Origin: Ariolimax columbianus
Taxonomy: Eukaryota > Mollusca > Gastropoda > Stylommatophora > Arionidae
DNA length: 64,000 bases
Direction of reading: 5' to 3'
Assembly (NCBI GenBank): GCA_036924085.1
Contig: JAVGWX010000005.1
Coordinates: 78,280,047-78,344,046 of the forward strand
Below the pieces are notes generated by a model that worked only from the letters and a program-made list of their open reading frames with translations, had not been told where the DNA came from and made no database searches. Below are positions 32,341-44,609 of this stretch, piece after piece (position 1 is the first letter of the stretch; each line of letters opens with the position of its first letter). Position numbers and translations under genes: made by a program.

Positions 32341-34735
32341 AGTGTTATAGTTACACTACAGAGGGTTTTCTTTCTTAGAGATGGCCATCCCACTGATCGT
32401 CTTGTTATTTCTTTCTGTCACTACCTACATCAAAGAATTTCTATTGATGAAAAAAATGTCATTTATAGTGATGTCATCAAAATATAATTAGTTGTTCATG
32501 TCCATTGACCGATACTCTTATGGGTGCCATTGCAAAGTGAAATCTTGACCTTATAAATGTCTGTTTTGGTTGCATTAAAAATAATTTCAATCTTACTTCT
32601 ATAGTTACACATTCAAGTGACCACGAAATAGTGCCTAAATGTTTTAAGAAATCACAGATCGTGAATGAGTTGTACATGCTGCAAGCAAACTTTCTGCACC
32701 CAGTGCTATTCATTCTGTTGTTGACTAACAATATTAAACTGCTTAGTATCATCTCTCAATATCAAATTTGTCTATTGTTCCAACTATTTTGCATGTTGTT
32801 ACATAACATGCAGCCACATAAAATGTAGAGAGAATTATCTTTTGGTCCCCAGTTTTTAATAAATTGTAAAACCACAGCGTCAAATGATCTTATGTGTTGA
32901 TCAACTATCCACAGTTCATTTCCGAATTTGACAGGACTAATTCAAACAGAACTCATTTTCTCACTTCCACTGATAAAGTACTATTGTATAGTAAATCTGG
33001 TGTTCAGTTGTTTCAATATTTGGACTTATGCTTATATCATAAACTGTGATAGATGATGGGTTCTCAGAACCTGCACATGTTATCTAGAACACAAAGTAAA
33101 AACAAATGTCACAGAGCAAAATTTTTATGTCAATCATTTACAAATATTACATTTTCATTTCTAAAACACACTTCAGAACCTCTTGCAAAATCTACTATGA
33201 AAACATGTGCACCGCAGTCATACTTTGCACTAAGGACACAAGTAACAGTCAAGATAATAATACAAGTATGAATATAGTGGTGGTGATATGTGTTTTAAGG
33301 TGGTGAATAAGACAAGATAGTTCTATGCACACAAAAATCTGACAGACAAAGGCCAGTGTGGATGGCAGCCTATAAAGCATAGCTCATGGCGCAAAACCAA
33401 GTAGATCAGCAAAGTGTGACCAGACAAGAGGTAATGGTATGTTTTTAAAAATGCCATTGAGAAGAAAATTAAACTTCTTAGATGAGCATGTTCAGAGTAT
33501 ATGAACTGTAACTTGAGACTGACAGAAACAGAAAATAATTAGAAACATCTTCGACATGTAAAGATGTTACTAACAGCAGGAGATAAAGTCTAAAATGGTA
33601 TACCATGCGCCAACATCTCACAGGTTACCAAAAGATTGCCATCACAGATATGGGACCAGGACCCCAAAAAATAACACATGGGACAATTAAAACTATCCAC
33701 TTGAGAGCCACATATCCAAACAAAAAACCGGGCGTCAAAGAGTGGACAAAGGATGATTACTAGTTCAATGACTAGTTGCCCACAAGATTACAGAACTGAT
33801 AATGAACATTATTGCAAATTGAATCTCTTGCCTTTTCATCTGGTCAACTATTTACTGAAGGCAGCAAATATTGTGTGACAGGCTGTCACTTGCCTTAAGT
33901 AGATAAATGAGTTTCAATACACGACTAATTGCAAATTTAAAAAATGGTACAATATCCTACGGTCAATCTTCAAGTTTACTGAAAACAAACCATTTCCAAT
34001 TTGAAGTTTCATATTTGCTTTTCCACCAGTTAATATGGGCACTAAACAAAGGGGCAGTCAGGTGGCACATTACACCATGTCACAATATGAAATGAATGAA
34101 AAATGCTTGAAGAAAAATGTTTCCCTGAGTTATCAGCTATGAAAAATACTGTCTTCCAAGTCAGAAGACTAGGAACAATCAAATGTGCTAGTCTGTTTGA
34201 GGCACTTACATTCTAAACAAGACCTGATAAATCATTCATATTTGAAGTAAATGGAAATGAATAAATGCACAAAAGCAACAATATCTGCTGATAATATTCC
34301 TATGACAAACTCTTTGTAGCTTCCTTCGATAAACTGTGCCCATGTCCAAAACTTCACTATCCACTTCAGTTGACCAACACCGACTTCTAACACATCTGAT
34401 TTAGTTTGGGAAATTACAGGTTTTGAAATAACCTAAAAGAAGGCTGATAATACTATCCAAGCACAGCTGTCATTTAATGTAGTTCTTTCCTATAAGTGGT
34501 CAGTTAAAAGCATTGTGAATGTTTAAAGTTGTCCTTTCTGTGATGAAATTTGTCAAGACCAGAGAATGATTTATTATTGGATCAGATAAATGATGACCAA
34601 TCTGAAGTGAGACTTCGACACAAAAGAAAGGGACTGGTATTGTTATTGGAAGATTAACACACACATATGATGGATAATTTATGCCATAGTTTAGTTATGT
34701 CTTAAGAATTTTAGATCACAATTTTATTCTAGGGG
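32341..34735. other. No recognisable gene
   Basis: AT-rich. Short frames on both strands without signatures. The part 33300-33780 could be very old retroelement debris, but I cannot read a motif. Confidence 0.45.
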
Positions 34736-34738
34736 GAA
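34733..34738 (-). terminator. Candidate polyadenylation signal downstream of cyclin L
   Basis: AATAAA on the minus strand about 755 bp after the cyclin L stop; another AATAAA occurs at 34570-34575. Which, if either, is used cannot be told from sequence. Confidence 0.25.
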
Positions 34739-34744
34739 AAGCTT

Positions 34745-34825
34745 AGACATATGGAGTTGCGGCACTTACACTGGACTGAAGGGCGCAAATCAACAAAATT
34801 AGCCAAGAATGGGTGTTAAAATACC
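34745..34825 (+). repeat. Family D fragment (3' end)
   Basis: GGACTGAAGGGCGCAAATCA then ACAAAATTAGCC and GGGTGTTAA matches the 3' part of family D, ending at TTAA. Confidence 0.5.
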
Positions 34826-35492
34826 AAAAAACCTCAAAATACAAATATGCCAGCACATTATGGTTCTGCAACCATAAATACCACTCCAGAGCTAACTTGG
34901 CACAATATCCGGAGCCAACCACTATTGGAAAAACTCCATATAAAATAAATGGGCAATAATTAATAAATGAAAAAGATACACAATTAGCATAAAGACTAGT
35001 AACTCACGGCATTCTCCCTGTTACGCCAGGGGTTGCCACCGCATTTATAAGTGCCCTTAAGTGACAGCTTCTGTTTGACATGCCAGGTTGCCACCAGCCT
35101 TATGTACAACAGTTCGTTGCCTATTTTGACATGTACAGTTGGGTGCAACATTCATTCCCTGCAAAAAGATTGGACACGCATCACAGTTTGGATTCTAAAT
35201 GCTGCTTCCTCTTCTTAATGAGACTAACTAATGCATGATAAAAACCCATAAAATATGACCAGCACTCAAGTGTATGAGATGGCCATCTAAGAAGAGTGAC
35301 AGATTAATGTCAGTCATCTAATGTCTGCATGCCAAGCTTGAGTTGACGACACCAGGAAATAATATTCAGAGGTCGAATCTACTGTGTGCTGGATTCCCCT
35401 CGTTATTTTGTCAAATGGTGCATATGTCCTGCTGCTATGAATCACAGCCACCTGGAATGATTGTTTCTGTCCTTTATGTGAAAATTCTTGTG

Positions 35493-35955
35493 TTACCGCC
35501 TGTGTTTATCAAATTTCTCTCTCACTGGACTGTCACGGTGGCCGTTGCTACGGTGTTTCCTAGATCGATGTCTGTCTTTCTCTGGAGTGTAAGATCTCCT
35601 ATCTTTATGATAGTCTCTGTCCTTGACAGACCTACTCTTGTAGTAGTCGTCGCGGTGATAATCACGATCTCTGTAATCTCTCTCATGGTAGTAATCCTTA
35701 TCTTTATATGTGTCTCTGGAATCTTTGAGCTCGTCGTGTCGGATTTTCTTTGAAGTTTTGGACGGCTGAGTAGGAGAACGACTGACTGACCGTGACAGAG
35801 ATCTGTATTTCCTTTTGTGCTTATTGCGACCAAATGATTCCACTGTGTGAATTTTCTTGCTGCCTTGAGGTCTGTGACGTTTTTTCACTACTGGTGATTC
35901 TGATCTTGGGCTGCGACTCCGGCGACTAATCTCACTTGAACGGCTGCCAGAAGAA
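35493..35955 (-). CDS. CCNL: Cyclin L, terminal coding exon (RS domain)
   Basis: Acceptor TTTTTTATAG at 35956 and stop TAA at 35493-35495. It encodes 153 residues of the arginine/serine-rich tail: SRSSEISRRSRSPRSESP, RSLSRSVSRSP, repeated RDYRDRDYHRDDYY-like Arg-Asp-Tyr runs, and the C-terminus VREKFDKHRR, comparable to the HGRHRR end of vertebrate cyclin L1. In cyclin L the RS region places the protein in nuclear speckles and links CDK11-type kinases to pre-mRNA splicing. The Tyr/Asp-rich RD repeats are more prominent than the plain RS dipeptides of vertebrates. The first base completes a GGT codon begun in the preceding exon, keeping the frame. Confidence 0.93.
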
Positions 35956-36654
35956 CTATAAAAAAGGAAGAAATATTTGAAATTATTAATAAATAGCTTG
36001 AACACTCCTTCATAATTATACTTTTTATCATTGAGTTATGTACATTTAACAACATGATGCCACCACCACCAATGTTTGTTATTGAAATATCTTATTTACT
36101 CACTACATGCAGTGGTATTTTTGCAGTTTCATTGATAGCTTTACCATATTCACTATCCTCTGTATTTATTCATAGTCTCCCATAGAGAGTTTATTTAATT
36201 TTAGTTTCTTGTGATCAAAATATAATAGAATTAAATACATAACAGTGGATAAAAGTTTAAAGTAAAGTTATTTCTTTAACTGTAACAAGTGCTAGGATTG
36301 CCAAACCAGTTAGAACATCGCAGCAGGAAGGCAAACATAGTATCCAAAAACGTCAGCTGAAACCGGAGGTGTTGGGCTGTAAACTATGACGTCCTTTTTA
36401 GGACGGACGTCAAAGAAATTTTCCCCCTTTAAATAATGCAAATTAGATGCGTACAAATGACACTGATATTATATCACTTAGTCCTCATCTAATTACAGTT
36501 GGTCAGGCTTCAACATGTGCATGCGGGATGAATACAGAAATGACATGATTTTATAGCATTCAATGCTCCCACATTTAGAATACATGTATGTGCAAGAATT
36601 TATGATTTTGTTCTGATACATTTTAAAATGAGAATGACATAAAAAAGACCTTAC
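35956..36654 (-). other. Cyclin L intron with SINE-core relic
   Basis: A 699-bp intron, donor GTAAGG. It contains, at 36330-36425, a relic (GGAGGTGTTGGGCTGTAAAC, then TATGACGTCC and TTTTTAGGACGG) of the same kind as that at 11540-11680, with the central core deleted. Confidence 0.8.
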
Positions 36655-36856
36655 CCTGACTTGGAGAGACCACTTCCTTCACTATCATCACTGCGATTAT
36701 GGCTATCTTTCTTTCCTGTTACCCAATGGCCAGTGTTATGATCAGATTTATCACTACCTGCATCCCCACTACCAGGATTTGCTCCTAAATTGTCCTTTCC
36801 TTTCTTTAATAGCTGTGGCTGCGATGCAGCGTTAGGACTGAATACTTTGGGTGAAT
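36655..36856 (-). CDS. CCNL: Cyclin L, internal exon (linker before RS domain)
   Basis: A 202-bp exon between acceptor TTCACAG (36857) and donor GG|GTAAGG (36654). It encodes NSPKVFSPNA then a Gly/Ser/Asp/Lys-rich low-complexity segment. The start parallels the conserved GGFSPASKPSSP region that follows the cyclin boxes in vertebrate cyclin L1, and the rest is divergent. Phase is consistent on both sides (split AAT and GGT codons). Confidence 0.9.
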
Positions 36857-36997
36857 CTGTGAATTGCAAAAGCAAATTAGAAACTTGAACCAAGCACAAT
36901 TTTTTTTATTGTGTGACTTTTCTTCATAGAATTTATTACGATATGCAACACATTCATTATGTGTATATCACTTGACAAATATATATGTAACACTCAC

Positions 36998-37118
36998 TTT
37001 GCCTTGAAGAAGAGTTGGGGGTGTCCATATCTGAGACAAGACCTCTTGCTTTAGATTTAGCTGCCTGTTGCTTTCTCTTCAGATCGTCAACAATTTTCTC
37101 CAGGTTCTCAAAATTAGG
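36998..37118 (-). CDS. CCNL: Cyclin L, internal exon (post-cyclin-box helix)
   Basis: A 121-bp exon missing from simple ATG-based ORF lists. The acceptor is ATTTCAG at 37119 and the donor AAA|GTGAGT at 36997. It reads PNFENLEKIVDDLKRKQQ, then AAKSKARGLVSDMDTPNSSS, ending RQ plus one base. It lines up with PNYELLEKEV...KAKGLNPDGTP in vertebrate cyclin L1. Phase 0 on entry, phase 1 on exit, in agreement with both neighbours. Confidence 0.93.
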
Positions 37119-38484
37119 CTGAAATATAATGTATACTTAAGGTCTCCAAGCTGAAAATAGCCAAATTAATAAGTTATGCTTTAACTATTTAACAATTGGC
37201 ATAAACAGAGTCTAGAGAAGAGACGCAGTTAAATTTCTGTCTTACGACTTTATTTCCATTGCTGGAGTAGTTGAGAGGGAGGACTACAGGCTGCTGTCTA
37301 GCTATGTGTTGTTTGTTATTTCACCCCCAACAGAAAAACAACGTCTTATTGGGGATTTGATTCACTGACCTCCTTGTCGGTAGGCAGGCATTGAAACACA
37401 AGCAGATAAATTATTCAGTAACACATGTCTTCAATACATACACATCAAGACCTCTTTATTCCACTTCCTTTATGTTTGTCTCAGATTTTCTTCTCCTTTG
37501 TTTTGGTCTGACTTGTAATGCTATCAGCTGGTGTCCTTAACCCTCTATAGCTTGTATCGCTAGGAGCACGTCAAATATAAATTTCAATCTGATCTGGCCG
37601 CCACCTTCTAACATATGCATTATGTTCAGTCATTTGTTTGCAGAATTTCAGGTTTTGAGGGCACCTACAAGATGACATTTACACATGCTTTGTTTTTAAC
37701 TAGGTTATTAGGATAGATAAAAGTTTAAGAGCGTTGGAAAGCTTCAAAGAAAGTTGATAAATTTAAAACAAGGGAAGCTGAACTTCAAGGCTAGAGAAAA
37801 GACAACAAAAGATTAATTGGTCAGACTAATGATCACACATTAAGATTAAACGTGGATATTCAAAACACATCCGAATAACTTTGCATTTGAGGCAGATATA
37901 GATGGATTTAAAGCATACAAATTCATCACTTCGTGAGTATAATGTGTTTATTTGTGTCATATTTTCCCCTTCCACATTAATGACATATGGAGGTAAACAC
38001 TTGCCGTGAAAGTGTATTCTATCCAATATCAGAGTCTTTTCCTCACCTCATGTTCCACTAACATGCCCTGGTTCTTTTCAATAGTTATTGATCTTATGTC
38101 ATGCCAATCCTTTTATGAAAATCTTTTTGGTGGTTGATTTTGTTGTTATCCGTGTTTCATTCAGAGCGAAACAGTAGCACATACTTTTACATTGAAGTTA
38201 ATGTTCTTAATTATTATTGACTTTACCCCATGTTTGTTTGGTTGTTTCTTTATTATGTATTTATCCATTAATGTACCTGTGTTGTCTAATGGCACCTACC
38301 TAACCAAATGTTTAATACAGTAAATTAATATTATTAAATTATTAAAACATTTTATCACTTAAAATTGTTGCAGACTTTACTGCATAATGTGAGTGAAACA
38401 TTCTAATCCTTATTTCACTATGTTCACATTTGCAAATTAAAATATGTGCATAAATGATGTGAAACATTTAACATGGAAACAAAC
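37119..38484 (-). other. Cyclin L intron with a family-D MITE
   Basis: A 1366-bp intron, donor GTTTGT. It holds a family-D copy (from 37537) and, at 37220-37400, a repeat-like block sharing TTTCCATTGCTGG with 19908. Confidence 0.8.
37537..38010 (+). mobile_element. Family D repeat (piggyBac-like MITE candidate)
   Basis: Starts TTAACCCTCTATAGCTTGTA, carries the core AATGATCACACATTAAGA, GTGGATATTCAAAACACATC and CCTTCCACATTAATGACAT, then fades without a clear 3' end. Confidence 0.6.
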
Positions 38485-38754
38485 CTTGGGTCTGGCATAA
38501 AGTCTTAGAATGGACATGCAGATTTGCTGTATTTCATCTTCATCAACAGCAAATAGCCAAAACCAGGGAGGGTTGTTGGGAAGGGGCACTTGACACTGGC
38601 GGGCTGCCAGGTAGATACAGGCACAAGCAATAGACTCTGAATGAAATCGCATGAACACATCTGAGCGCAAGCTGTCGTTCATGAAGTTCCATGCACACTG
38701 CACTAACTGTCTTTTCCCAGTGCTTCCGAGGACCTCCAGGTACATGACAATGAT
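38485..38754 (-). CDS. CCNL: Cyclin L, exon encoding much of the second cyclin box
   Basis: A 270-bp phase-0 exon bounded by TTGTCTATAG (acceptor, 38755) and AAG|GTTTGT (donor, 38484). The 90 residues include [47 protein letters not shown] and [18 protein letters not shown], essentially collinear with human cyclin L1 ([33 protein letters not shown]). This is one of the most conserved parts of the family. Cyclin L binds CDK11 (and related kinases) through this fold and acts in transcription-coupled splicing. Confidence 0.96.
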
Positions 38755-39471
38755 CTATAGACAAGATACAGGAAATACATATCTGAAGATGTTCTAAATT
38801 GTTAATCGGCACGAGATCATTAAGTCAAACAAACTCATCTCACAAACATAATTTAAGCACTGTTAAAACTGCTTGGTACAAGACCACCCTGCTATAACAG
38901 TGGTTTTGGTGCTTAAATCTCAGCGCAAATTTTTAAAATATGTCACAATCATACTGCATTCTTTTGCAGTGTCAGTTCATATAAAAGCATAAAACATGCC
39001 TACACTATTATTTATCAAGTGTGAAACAGCACTAGTCCTAAAGAAACCACATGAAAGTTATATGAATATAATATTGCTTGCTAACAGTAAAATATTTGTC
39101 TTTGCTTATGGTGACTGACAAATTTACAAAATGAAGTTTATTATTGAAGAAAGGCTGAAGGAGATAGTTGAGTCTTTAACATTTCCATCAAAGTTCTTAG
39201 GTGGCAAGGCACAGTAACAAGTAATAATATCTTGAACGCCATTTTCCTCTTGAAGTAGTAGACCATGACTATAGGTTTAATCTTCGTGGCGTTCATCTTG
39301 AAAGGACGTTTGTGACATATCATAGTTTACAGATAGGTGGAGCCAGTGGTTTTATCTCTCAGATGTTTTCCCAACCCTCCTTAGTCAACTCTTAAGACAT
39401 GCTTGGCAGTTTTACTAGTCCTTGCTTCCCTTTTGGGCCCCAGCAACACATGTCCTTAAAAATAGCTGTAC
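38755..39471 (-). other. Cyclin L intron
   Basis: A 717-bp intron, donor GTACAG; unremarkable AT-rich sequence. The open frame at 39141-39323 is intronic noise. Confidence 0.8.
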
Positions 39472-39592
39472 CTTGTGTGGGTGTTTGACATGCACACAGA
39501 AGCCAAGTTCCTTCAACACCCGTCTCTCTGCCTTGATAACCTGGTTCTTTAAATTAATGTAATGCTGATCGAGCACCAGAGCATGAATAGTT
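39472..39592 (-). CDS. CCNL: Cyclin L, exon joining the two cyclin boxes (5'-most coding exon in the window)
   Basis: A 121-bp exon with acceptor TTCTGACAG at 39593 and donor AAG|GTACAG at 39471. It reads [18 protein letters not shown] then [20 protein letters not shown] and HK, nearly identical to the [36 protein letters not shown] stretch of vertebrate cyclin L1. It starts in phase 2, so one more upstream exon set must encode the N-terminus and first cyclin box. I could not find these in the remaining 24.4 kb. Together the five exons total 391 complete codons. Confidence 0.95.
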
Positions 39593-40230
39593 CTGTCAGA
39601 AGATTCAAAAGCAACAATGTTTATGACATAACATAAGAATGAAAGTGAGATAGAAAGAGCGAGAATAATATAGGCAGTTAAAAAACCAACTTGGTTCAGC
39701 AAACCACACTTATCTAGCAGCAATTAACTGGTAGAATAAGTAATGTTTTAAAGAAGCTATACATAAACACAGTTATAATGCCATAGACTCGCAGAAACTG
39801 GATGTGCTACCATGTACCTGTGACATACTACAAAACAAATTTACTAAAACAATTTTAATGAATGAGCTTTTGTTGCATTTTGTGAGTAATATCTGTCCCA
39901 AACAAATAGTGGACTGTGGTTATGGTGAACCGTGCTGTTCTGCTGTGATGAGAAACATGCAACAAAGCATGTTAACCACATAAAATTACATTACAACGAA
40001 TTAATAACATGACGCCATTGATTAACTACTTGTGATGGTCAATATAATATTCAAATTTGTGATGGAAACAAAGCAAACCTGAAATGTCAGAAATGTTCAT
40101 AATGAATTTGTTAAAGCAATCAATATTTTTAAAATAAAAGAGATAATTTATATTGAACAGTTACACATATTGCCGAATGTAAATGACTACCAGTGATTTC
40201 AATATTAACTAATGTGCAGGCTAATTTTGC
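39593..40230. other. Presumed start of a very large cyclin L intron
   Basis: No exon or repeat recognised in this part; AT-rich. Confidence 0.5.
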
Positions 40231-40234
40231 AGAT

Positions 40235-40765
40235 TTGCGACTTTCAGTCCGGGCCAAAATGCAGGAATTCTGTGTACCAAAGTTTTATTTAAAATTATTG
40301 AACAAATTGAATTAAAAGTATACAACATCGTGAGGCACATAATTAAACTATCTATGGCATGAAGTATTCATAATAATTAGTATGAAGCGCTAAATGACAA
40401 TGTGCAGGTGGAAAATGGAGAGAAGGTTATTTTTTCATACATGCCATGTAACACGTTTCACAAATCATATACACATCCCTTTCATAGTATGTGTCCCAGT
40501 CAAAGTCTGAATCAAACGGTGTTGAATATCCACAAGTAATTCAGATGTGTGATCAATAAATGGATCAAATAATAATTCATTTCAATGGCATTGAAGTCCA
40601 ACTTTCGTTACAACAATGGGTCGACTTTCAAAATTATAAAACATGCTTTGTCAACATACTGAGAAACTAAATCATGAAACAGAAGTCCCATTTTGATCAT
40701 GACAGGTGGCCATTTAGTAGGTTTTCAGCTTCCAATTTCGTCCCATACAAGCTTTAAAGAGTTAA
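40235..40765 (-). mobile_element. Family D repeat (piggyBac-like MITE candidate), near complete
   Basis: On the minus strand: TTAACTCTTTAAAGCTTGTA at the start (TTAA at 40762-40765), AAATGGCCACCTGTCATG, GATCACACATCTGAATTACT, GTCAAAGTCTGA reversed as TCAGACTTTGACTGGGACAC, and CGCAAATCTGCAAAATTAGCC near the 3' side. About 530 bp, no coding capacity. Confidence 0.7.
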
Positions 40766-41515
40766 GGGATTTTTAACATGTAATGTACTGTATATATTTC
40801 CATATAAAGATCATTTACGCTTTGGCCGACAATTATTATGCATTAACAGTTAAAATATCTGCAGCATCTAATTTCATAAAATCAATGACACAGAACATAA
40901 AGAATTTTAGCAGGCACAGAGTATTACTGATTTGAAAAGGACCATTATATAGACCAAATGATGCTCTAATACAAATGTAATCTAGGCACAATACCAATGC
41001 CACCGGACAGACAGCATGACGGAATGCATCAATTTCAAATGAACATTCCCAAAGTAGCCTAATGGTAATGATAGATTCCTATTTTCTTTTTGACAGGACC
41101 TAGGTAAAAACTAAATATTGATTATAAAGCCATTTTACAAGAATTAATGTATTTGGCGCATGTGCAATAGTTTTAATGATAGATGGACAAAAACTCAATC
41201 AGTATCTCTCATTGCAGAGACAAAATAAATGGTAATGAAATAGACAATCTAGCATAGTACATAAAGAGAGTCTATCAAAGGTCCCTTTTCCTAAATGTTA
41301 CAAAACAAATATATATTTATATATATATCCTTCGCAGAAAGTACTTTTGAGAGGAAAAGGAGGGAAGAAAGACAAAAATGCCTAGTGCCTGTACCTAAAA
41401 GTAATCATCAAGCTGGATGTTGCCGTCACCTTTAGACACAACCAATTACAATTCGGAGCTATCCCATATCAGTTTGCAACCTACTGACATACCCTCGTAC
41501 ATACATTAAAATAAT
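40766..41515. other. No recognisable feature
   Basis: AT-rich presumed intronic DNA. Confidence 0.45.
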
Positions 41516-41733
41516 TGCCTGTGGGACAGTGGCACAGCTCACAAACTAAAGGTGCTGGGTTTGTTCCCCATCACAGCATCGGCTGTTACCCCAGGGGAAA
41601 CAAACCCTTAGAAAATGCAGAAGGAAGCAGATCATTACATTAAATGCATGCCGAAGTTGAATGCACTGGGCCGATAGGCGAAATAAACATAGTGCAACGC
41701 ACACCGCCTTGGGGAATAGAGAAATAAACCTAC
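41516..41733 (+). mobile_element. SINE family A, sense orientation, diverged
   Basis: A tRNA-like head (GTGGCACAGCTCACAAACTA, then AAGGTGCTGGGTTTGTTCCCC as a decayed B box) is followed by CATGCCGAAGTTGAATGCAC, TGGGCCGATAGGCG and the CCGCCTTGGGGAATAGAGAA tail. A deletion shortens the head. Confidence 0.8.
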
Positions 41734-41836
41734 TCGAAATCCTACTCGAAATGAGTGGTAAGTGCCAAATATGACTAGATATATACTGATAAAAGTGGGT
41801 ATCAACAAATTAATAGTATTAACTACCTACAAATAA

Positions 41837-42096
41837 GGGGAAGAAGACTAACGTCTGGTTAGGCAAAATATACTGGCCAAGACCCTCACCCCGGCTTCCT
41901 GGAAATTGGCTGTTTTCATAGCAGCCTGGCTAACTAGGTGAGGTATCGACGAGATCCCCTTAGTAGTGAGTGACACGCAGATGAAGCCAAGCAAAGAACA
42001 ACCACCTGGAGGACCCCGGTCCCATCTTCATTAGCATGCTCTGTATGTGAGGAAAGCTACTGCAACCCACGTACTCATTGTGGGTTTTCGCAAACA
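41837..42096 (+). mobile_element. SINE family C, copy 2
   Basis: Same orientation and order as the copy at 310-649, ending GGGTTTTCGCAAACAACAA. ACAAATAA at 41829-41836 and 42097-42104 is a candidate 8-bp TSD, although the second overlaps the A-rich tail. Confidence 0.65.
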
Positions 42097-42297
42097 ACAA
42101 ATAAACAACCAATCAACGTATCAATCTAAATTTAGAAATGTAAAATAAATAGCAGCACACAAAATCCACTAAAAAAATATGTATTCTCTTTGCGATAAAG
42201 CTTTTTTTAAAATTGAGCACAATAAAAATAACTACAATTGGTCACTTTAGTCTGTACATAATTCAAATCGTTGTTTTTTCAAATTAGCAGATGTATA

Positions 42298-42480
42298 GGG
42301 AGCGACTAAATGGTTGTGCGTGTTTGCCTCAGGTGCCAGAGGTTCAAATCACCAAGATTTTTTTCACATGGATCTGGTAAAAATTCCGCTGATCTCCGGG
42401 TAGTGAGATCGGACTCCCAGTGTTCAGTGTCAAGCACGTTAAAAATCCCAAAGAGTAGGCCTAACAGCCGCTGCCCGGAC
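42298..42480 (+). mobile_element. tRNA-headed SINE-like element (family G)
   Basis: Starts GGGAGCGACTAAATGGTTGT (A-box-like) and has GAGGTTCAAATCACC, close to the pol III B box GGTTCRANNCC, about 50 bp later. The GTAGTGAGATCGGACTCCCA body is not shared with families A-C. Single copy here. Confidence 0.55.
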
Positions 42481-42739
42481 ATATTTCAAAATTCTAGTTT
42501 AAAATCTACCCAAATTATTTGTACCTTCCCCTAGACCTAGTAAGCTGCAGGAATTTAAAATACCTACTACGAATACCTGGCAACAGACATTTACATGTCT
42601 GTTTGAATACTAAAATTGTAAGTACAGGCCCTATTTAATTTATCTCTAGATACATCTTGCAGTGAAATTTTCTGTAGAACTCTTTTACATGAATTTTTCC
42701 GCTTTTATGAAAGCCTGAATCTACAAATTAATATGGATA

Positions 42740-43860
42740 ATTGTGGATAAATTAAAGGGTGCAATGAGAGTTAGAAACAGGGAGGGCTTTCAGCAGAATA
42801 GACATTGTACTGCCCAGCTAGTCACACTATGGAATATAGATGAACGGAGCAAGAAATGGAATGCACCTCTTTTCATTGATTATGAAAAGACTTTTGACAT
42901 CTCAGAGGGGAAGTTATTAAGGAAACTTGCTTCACCTTTATGAGATGCCCAATAAATTGTCCACCATGATTCAGCAGGTATAGATGGTATCACAACAGAA
43001 ATGCTACTAGCCTGCAGGACAACTGCAGTGGACTGGCTGACCAGAATATTTAATGTGCCCTGGATGTCGAGAAAGGTGCAGACAGACTGGCAACGAGCAA
43101 TCATCATTCCTATTTAGAAAAATAAAGGCAAAAAGCAAAACGTATACAGCAATCTCTCTTCTAAGCCACATAGGTAAGATATATGCAGAGATACTAGAAA
43201 GAAAAGCAAAATTGACACCGAAACCCAAATAGGAAATAATTCGGGTGTAGCAGAGGAAAGAGCTGCAGACGTAATATTTACATTGAGACAAATAAGCAAA
43301 AGTCTATAGAATATGATGGAAACAACAGCCTTATATTCATAGATCAAGAAAAAGCAGGTAGAAGAATTTAGGAGCTGTTTTTACTGAGAATGGCTCGACA
43401 GAAAGATAGGGACAAGAGCGCAGAATACAAACGCTGTCACTAACAGCTATCTCCACAACTAAGACACCCCAAGATTTCCCGCCAAGCAATAAAGCAGATG
43501 CTACCAGTGCTAGACATAGACATTGAATAAGGTAGAGGAACGAAAGTTGGCCACCTGCAAAAGGCGATGCCTATGAAAGGTCACTAACACTAAGAGAGAC
43601 AGATTTACAAATATGAGTATTCGGGAGAAGGTTGAAACAATTCCCTGCCTACAGAATATAGAACAACAGAGAATGAATTGGTTTGGCCACATTGTGAGAA
43701 TGCAACCATATTGTTTGTTCATGCAACCTTCTACAGGAAGAACGGCTTGAGATAGACTGAGGAAAAGGTGGATAGACAGTGTAAAAAAAAACCTGTCGTA
43801 AAATGTGGGAAAATGTTACACAAAACATATTATGCATTTATGTTTAAAGGTATTGTGGAA
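42740..43860 (+). mobile_element. Decayed LINE RT fragments
   Basis: The plus strand reads REGFQQNRHCTAQLVTL, APLFIDYEKTFDI (an xFxDYEKAFD motif), then SAGIDGITTEMLLA, KVQTDWQRAIIIPI (region before the RT fingers), and later NWFGHIVRMQPYCLFMQP and GRTA...RKRWIDSVK, a C-terminal tail. The order is scrambled (an RT palm piece precedes a fingers piece), so at least two fragments are juxtaposed. Confidence 0.7.
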
Positions 43861-44412
43861 ATCATACTACTTTATGACTTGGAATACAACAGAGACAATA
43901 TCTAACTATATTCAGATCATCGTAAATTGTCGCCCATGTAGAATACTAGGTTACTAACATAGATCTGTGACGTAAGTCCGAACAAGGGAAAATTGTAACA
44001 GAGATGAGACGGCAGATGCATAGGGACAGACCTAGGTACACCTTGGTGCGGGAAGTGTAAGCAATACAGAAAGATATTTGGACAATCTTGGAACAGATGT
44101 CATCTGATACACATCTGGCAATTATTTGCTTAACATTTTCACTTGAAGTAAAATGGCTTTGATTGATAGCAATGGTTTGTACATAGCTAGGTTGCCGGTC
44201 CAGTGTACAGCCTTCTTTGGTCAACCCTTACAATAGGTAAGCAAGAAAAGTGGTGCTATTCTCTTTGCCTGAGTAACTATTTGGGTTATACATATATTTG
44301 CATTTATTCTTTAATTATTGGTTTCACACCCTAAAGGAAATGTCAAGGTAGAATTGCCAACTTTTATCGTATTCCAATTGTGAGTCTGCAAGTGAAGACT
44401 AATAATACCATT
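43861..44412. other. No recognisable feature
   Basis: AT-rich; the minus frame at 43946-44224 has no signature. Confidence 0.45.
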
Positions 44413-44609
44413 TGCATTTTTTTTTTTTGCGTTCGCCTTATTTCTTTATTCCCCAAGGTGGTGTACGCTGTACTGCGGTTTTTATTTTGCGCCTGTCAGG
44501 TCAGTGCATTAAACTTCGGCATCATTTTATGTAATGGTCAGTGATGTGATGGGGATCGAACCCAGCGTCTTCAGATTGTGAGCTGTGTCACTTAACCACG
44601 TCGTCCCCC
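44413..44609 (-). mobile_element. SINE family A, nearly full length
   Basis: Antisense: T-run, GCGTTCGCCTTATTTC, CCCCAAGGTGGTGTACGCTG, then the tRNA-like head read on the minus strand as GGGGGACGACGTGGTTAAGT with a GGGTTCGATCCCC B box (44545-44557). A short ACCATT repeat flanks it (44407-44412, 44610-44615). The B box is intact, but a segment between head and body is missing compared with the 46.3 kb copy. Confidence 0.85.

Noticed and set aside
35343..35753. Plus-strand frame of 136 codons opposite the RS exon of cyclin L
   Set aside because: It is the antisense of Arg/Ser/Asp-rich codons and is Val/Ile-rich as expected for such a shadow; the minus-strand exon has splice sites and clear homology.
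44545..44557. A true tRNA gene, because of a perfect B box
   Set aside because: No cloverleaf can be completed, and the segment is the head of a SINE with body, tail and several related copies.
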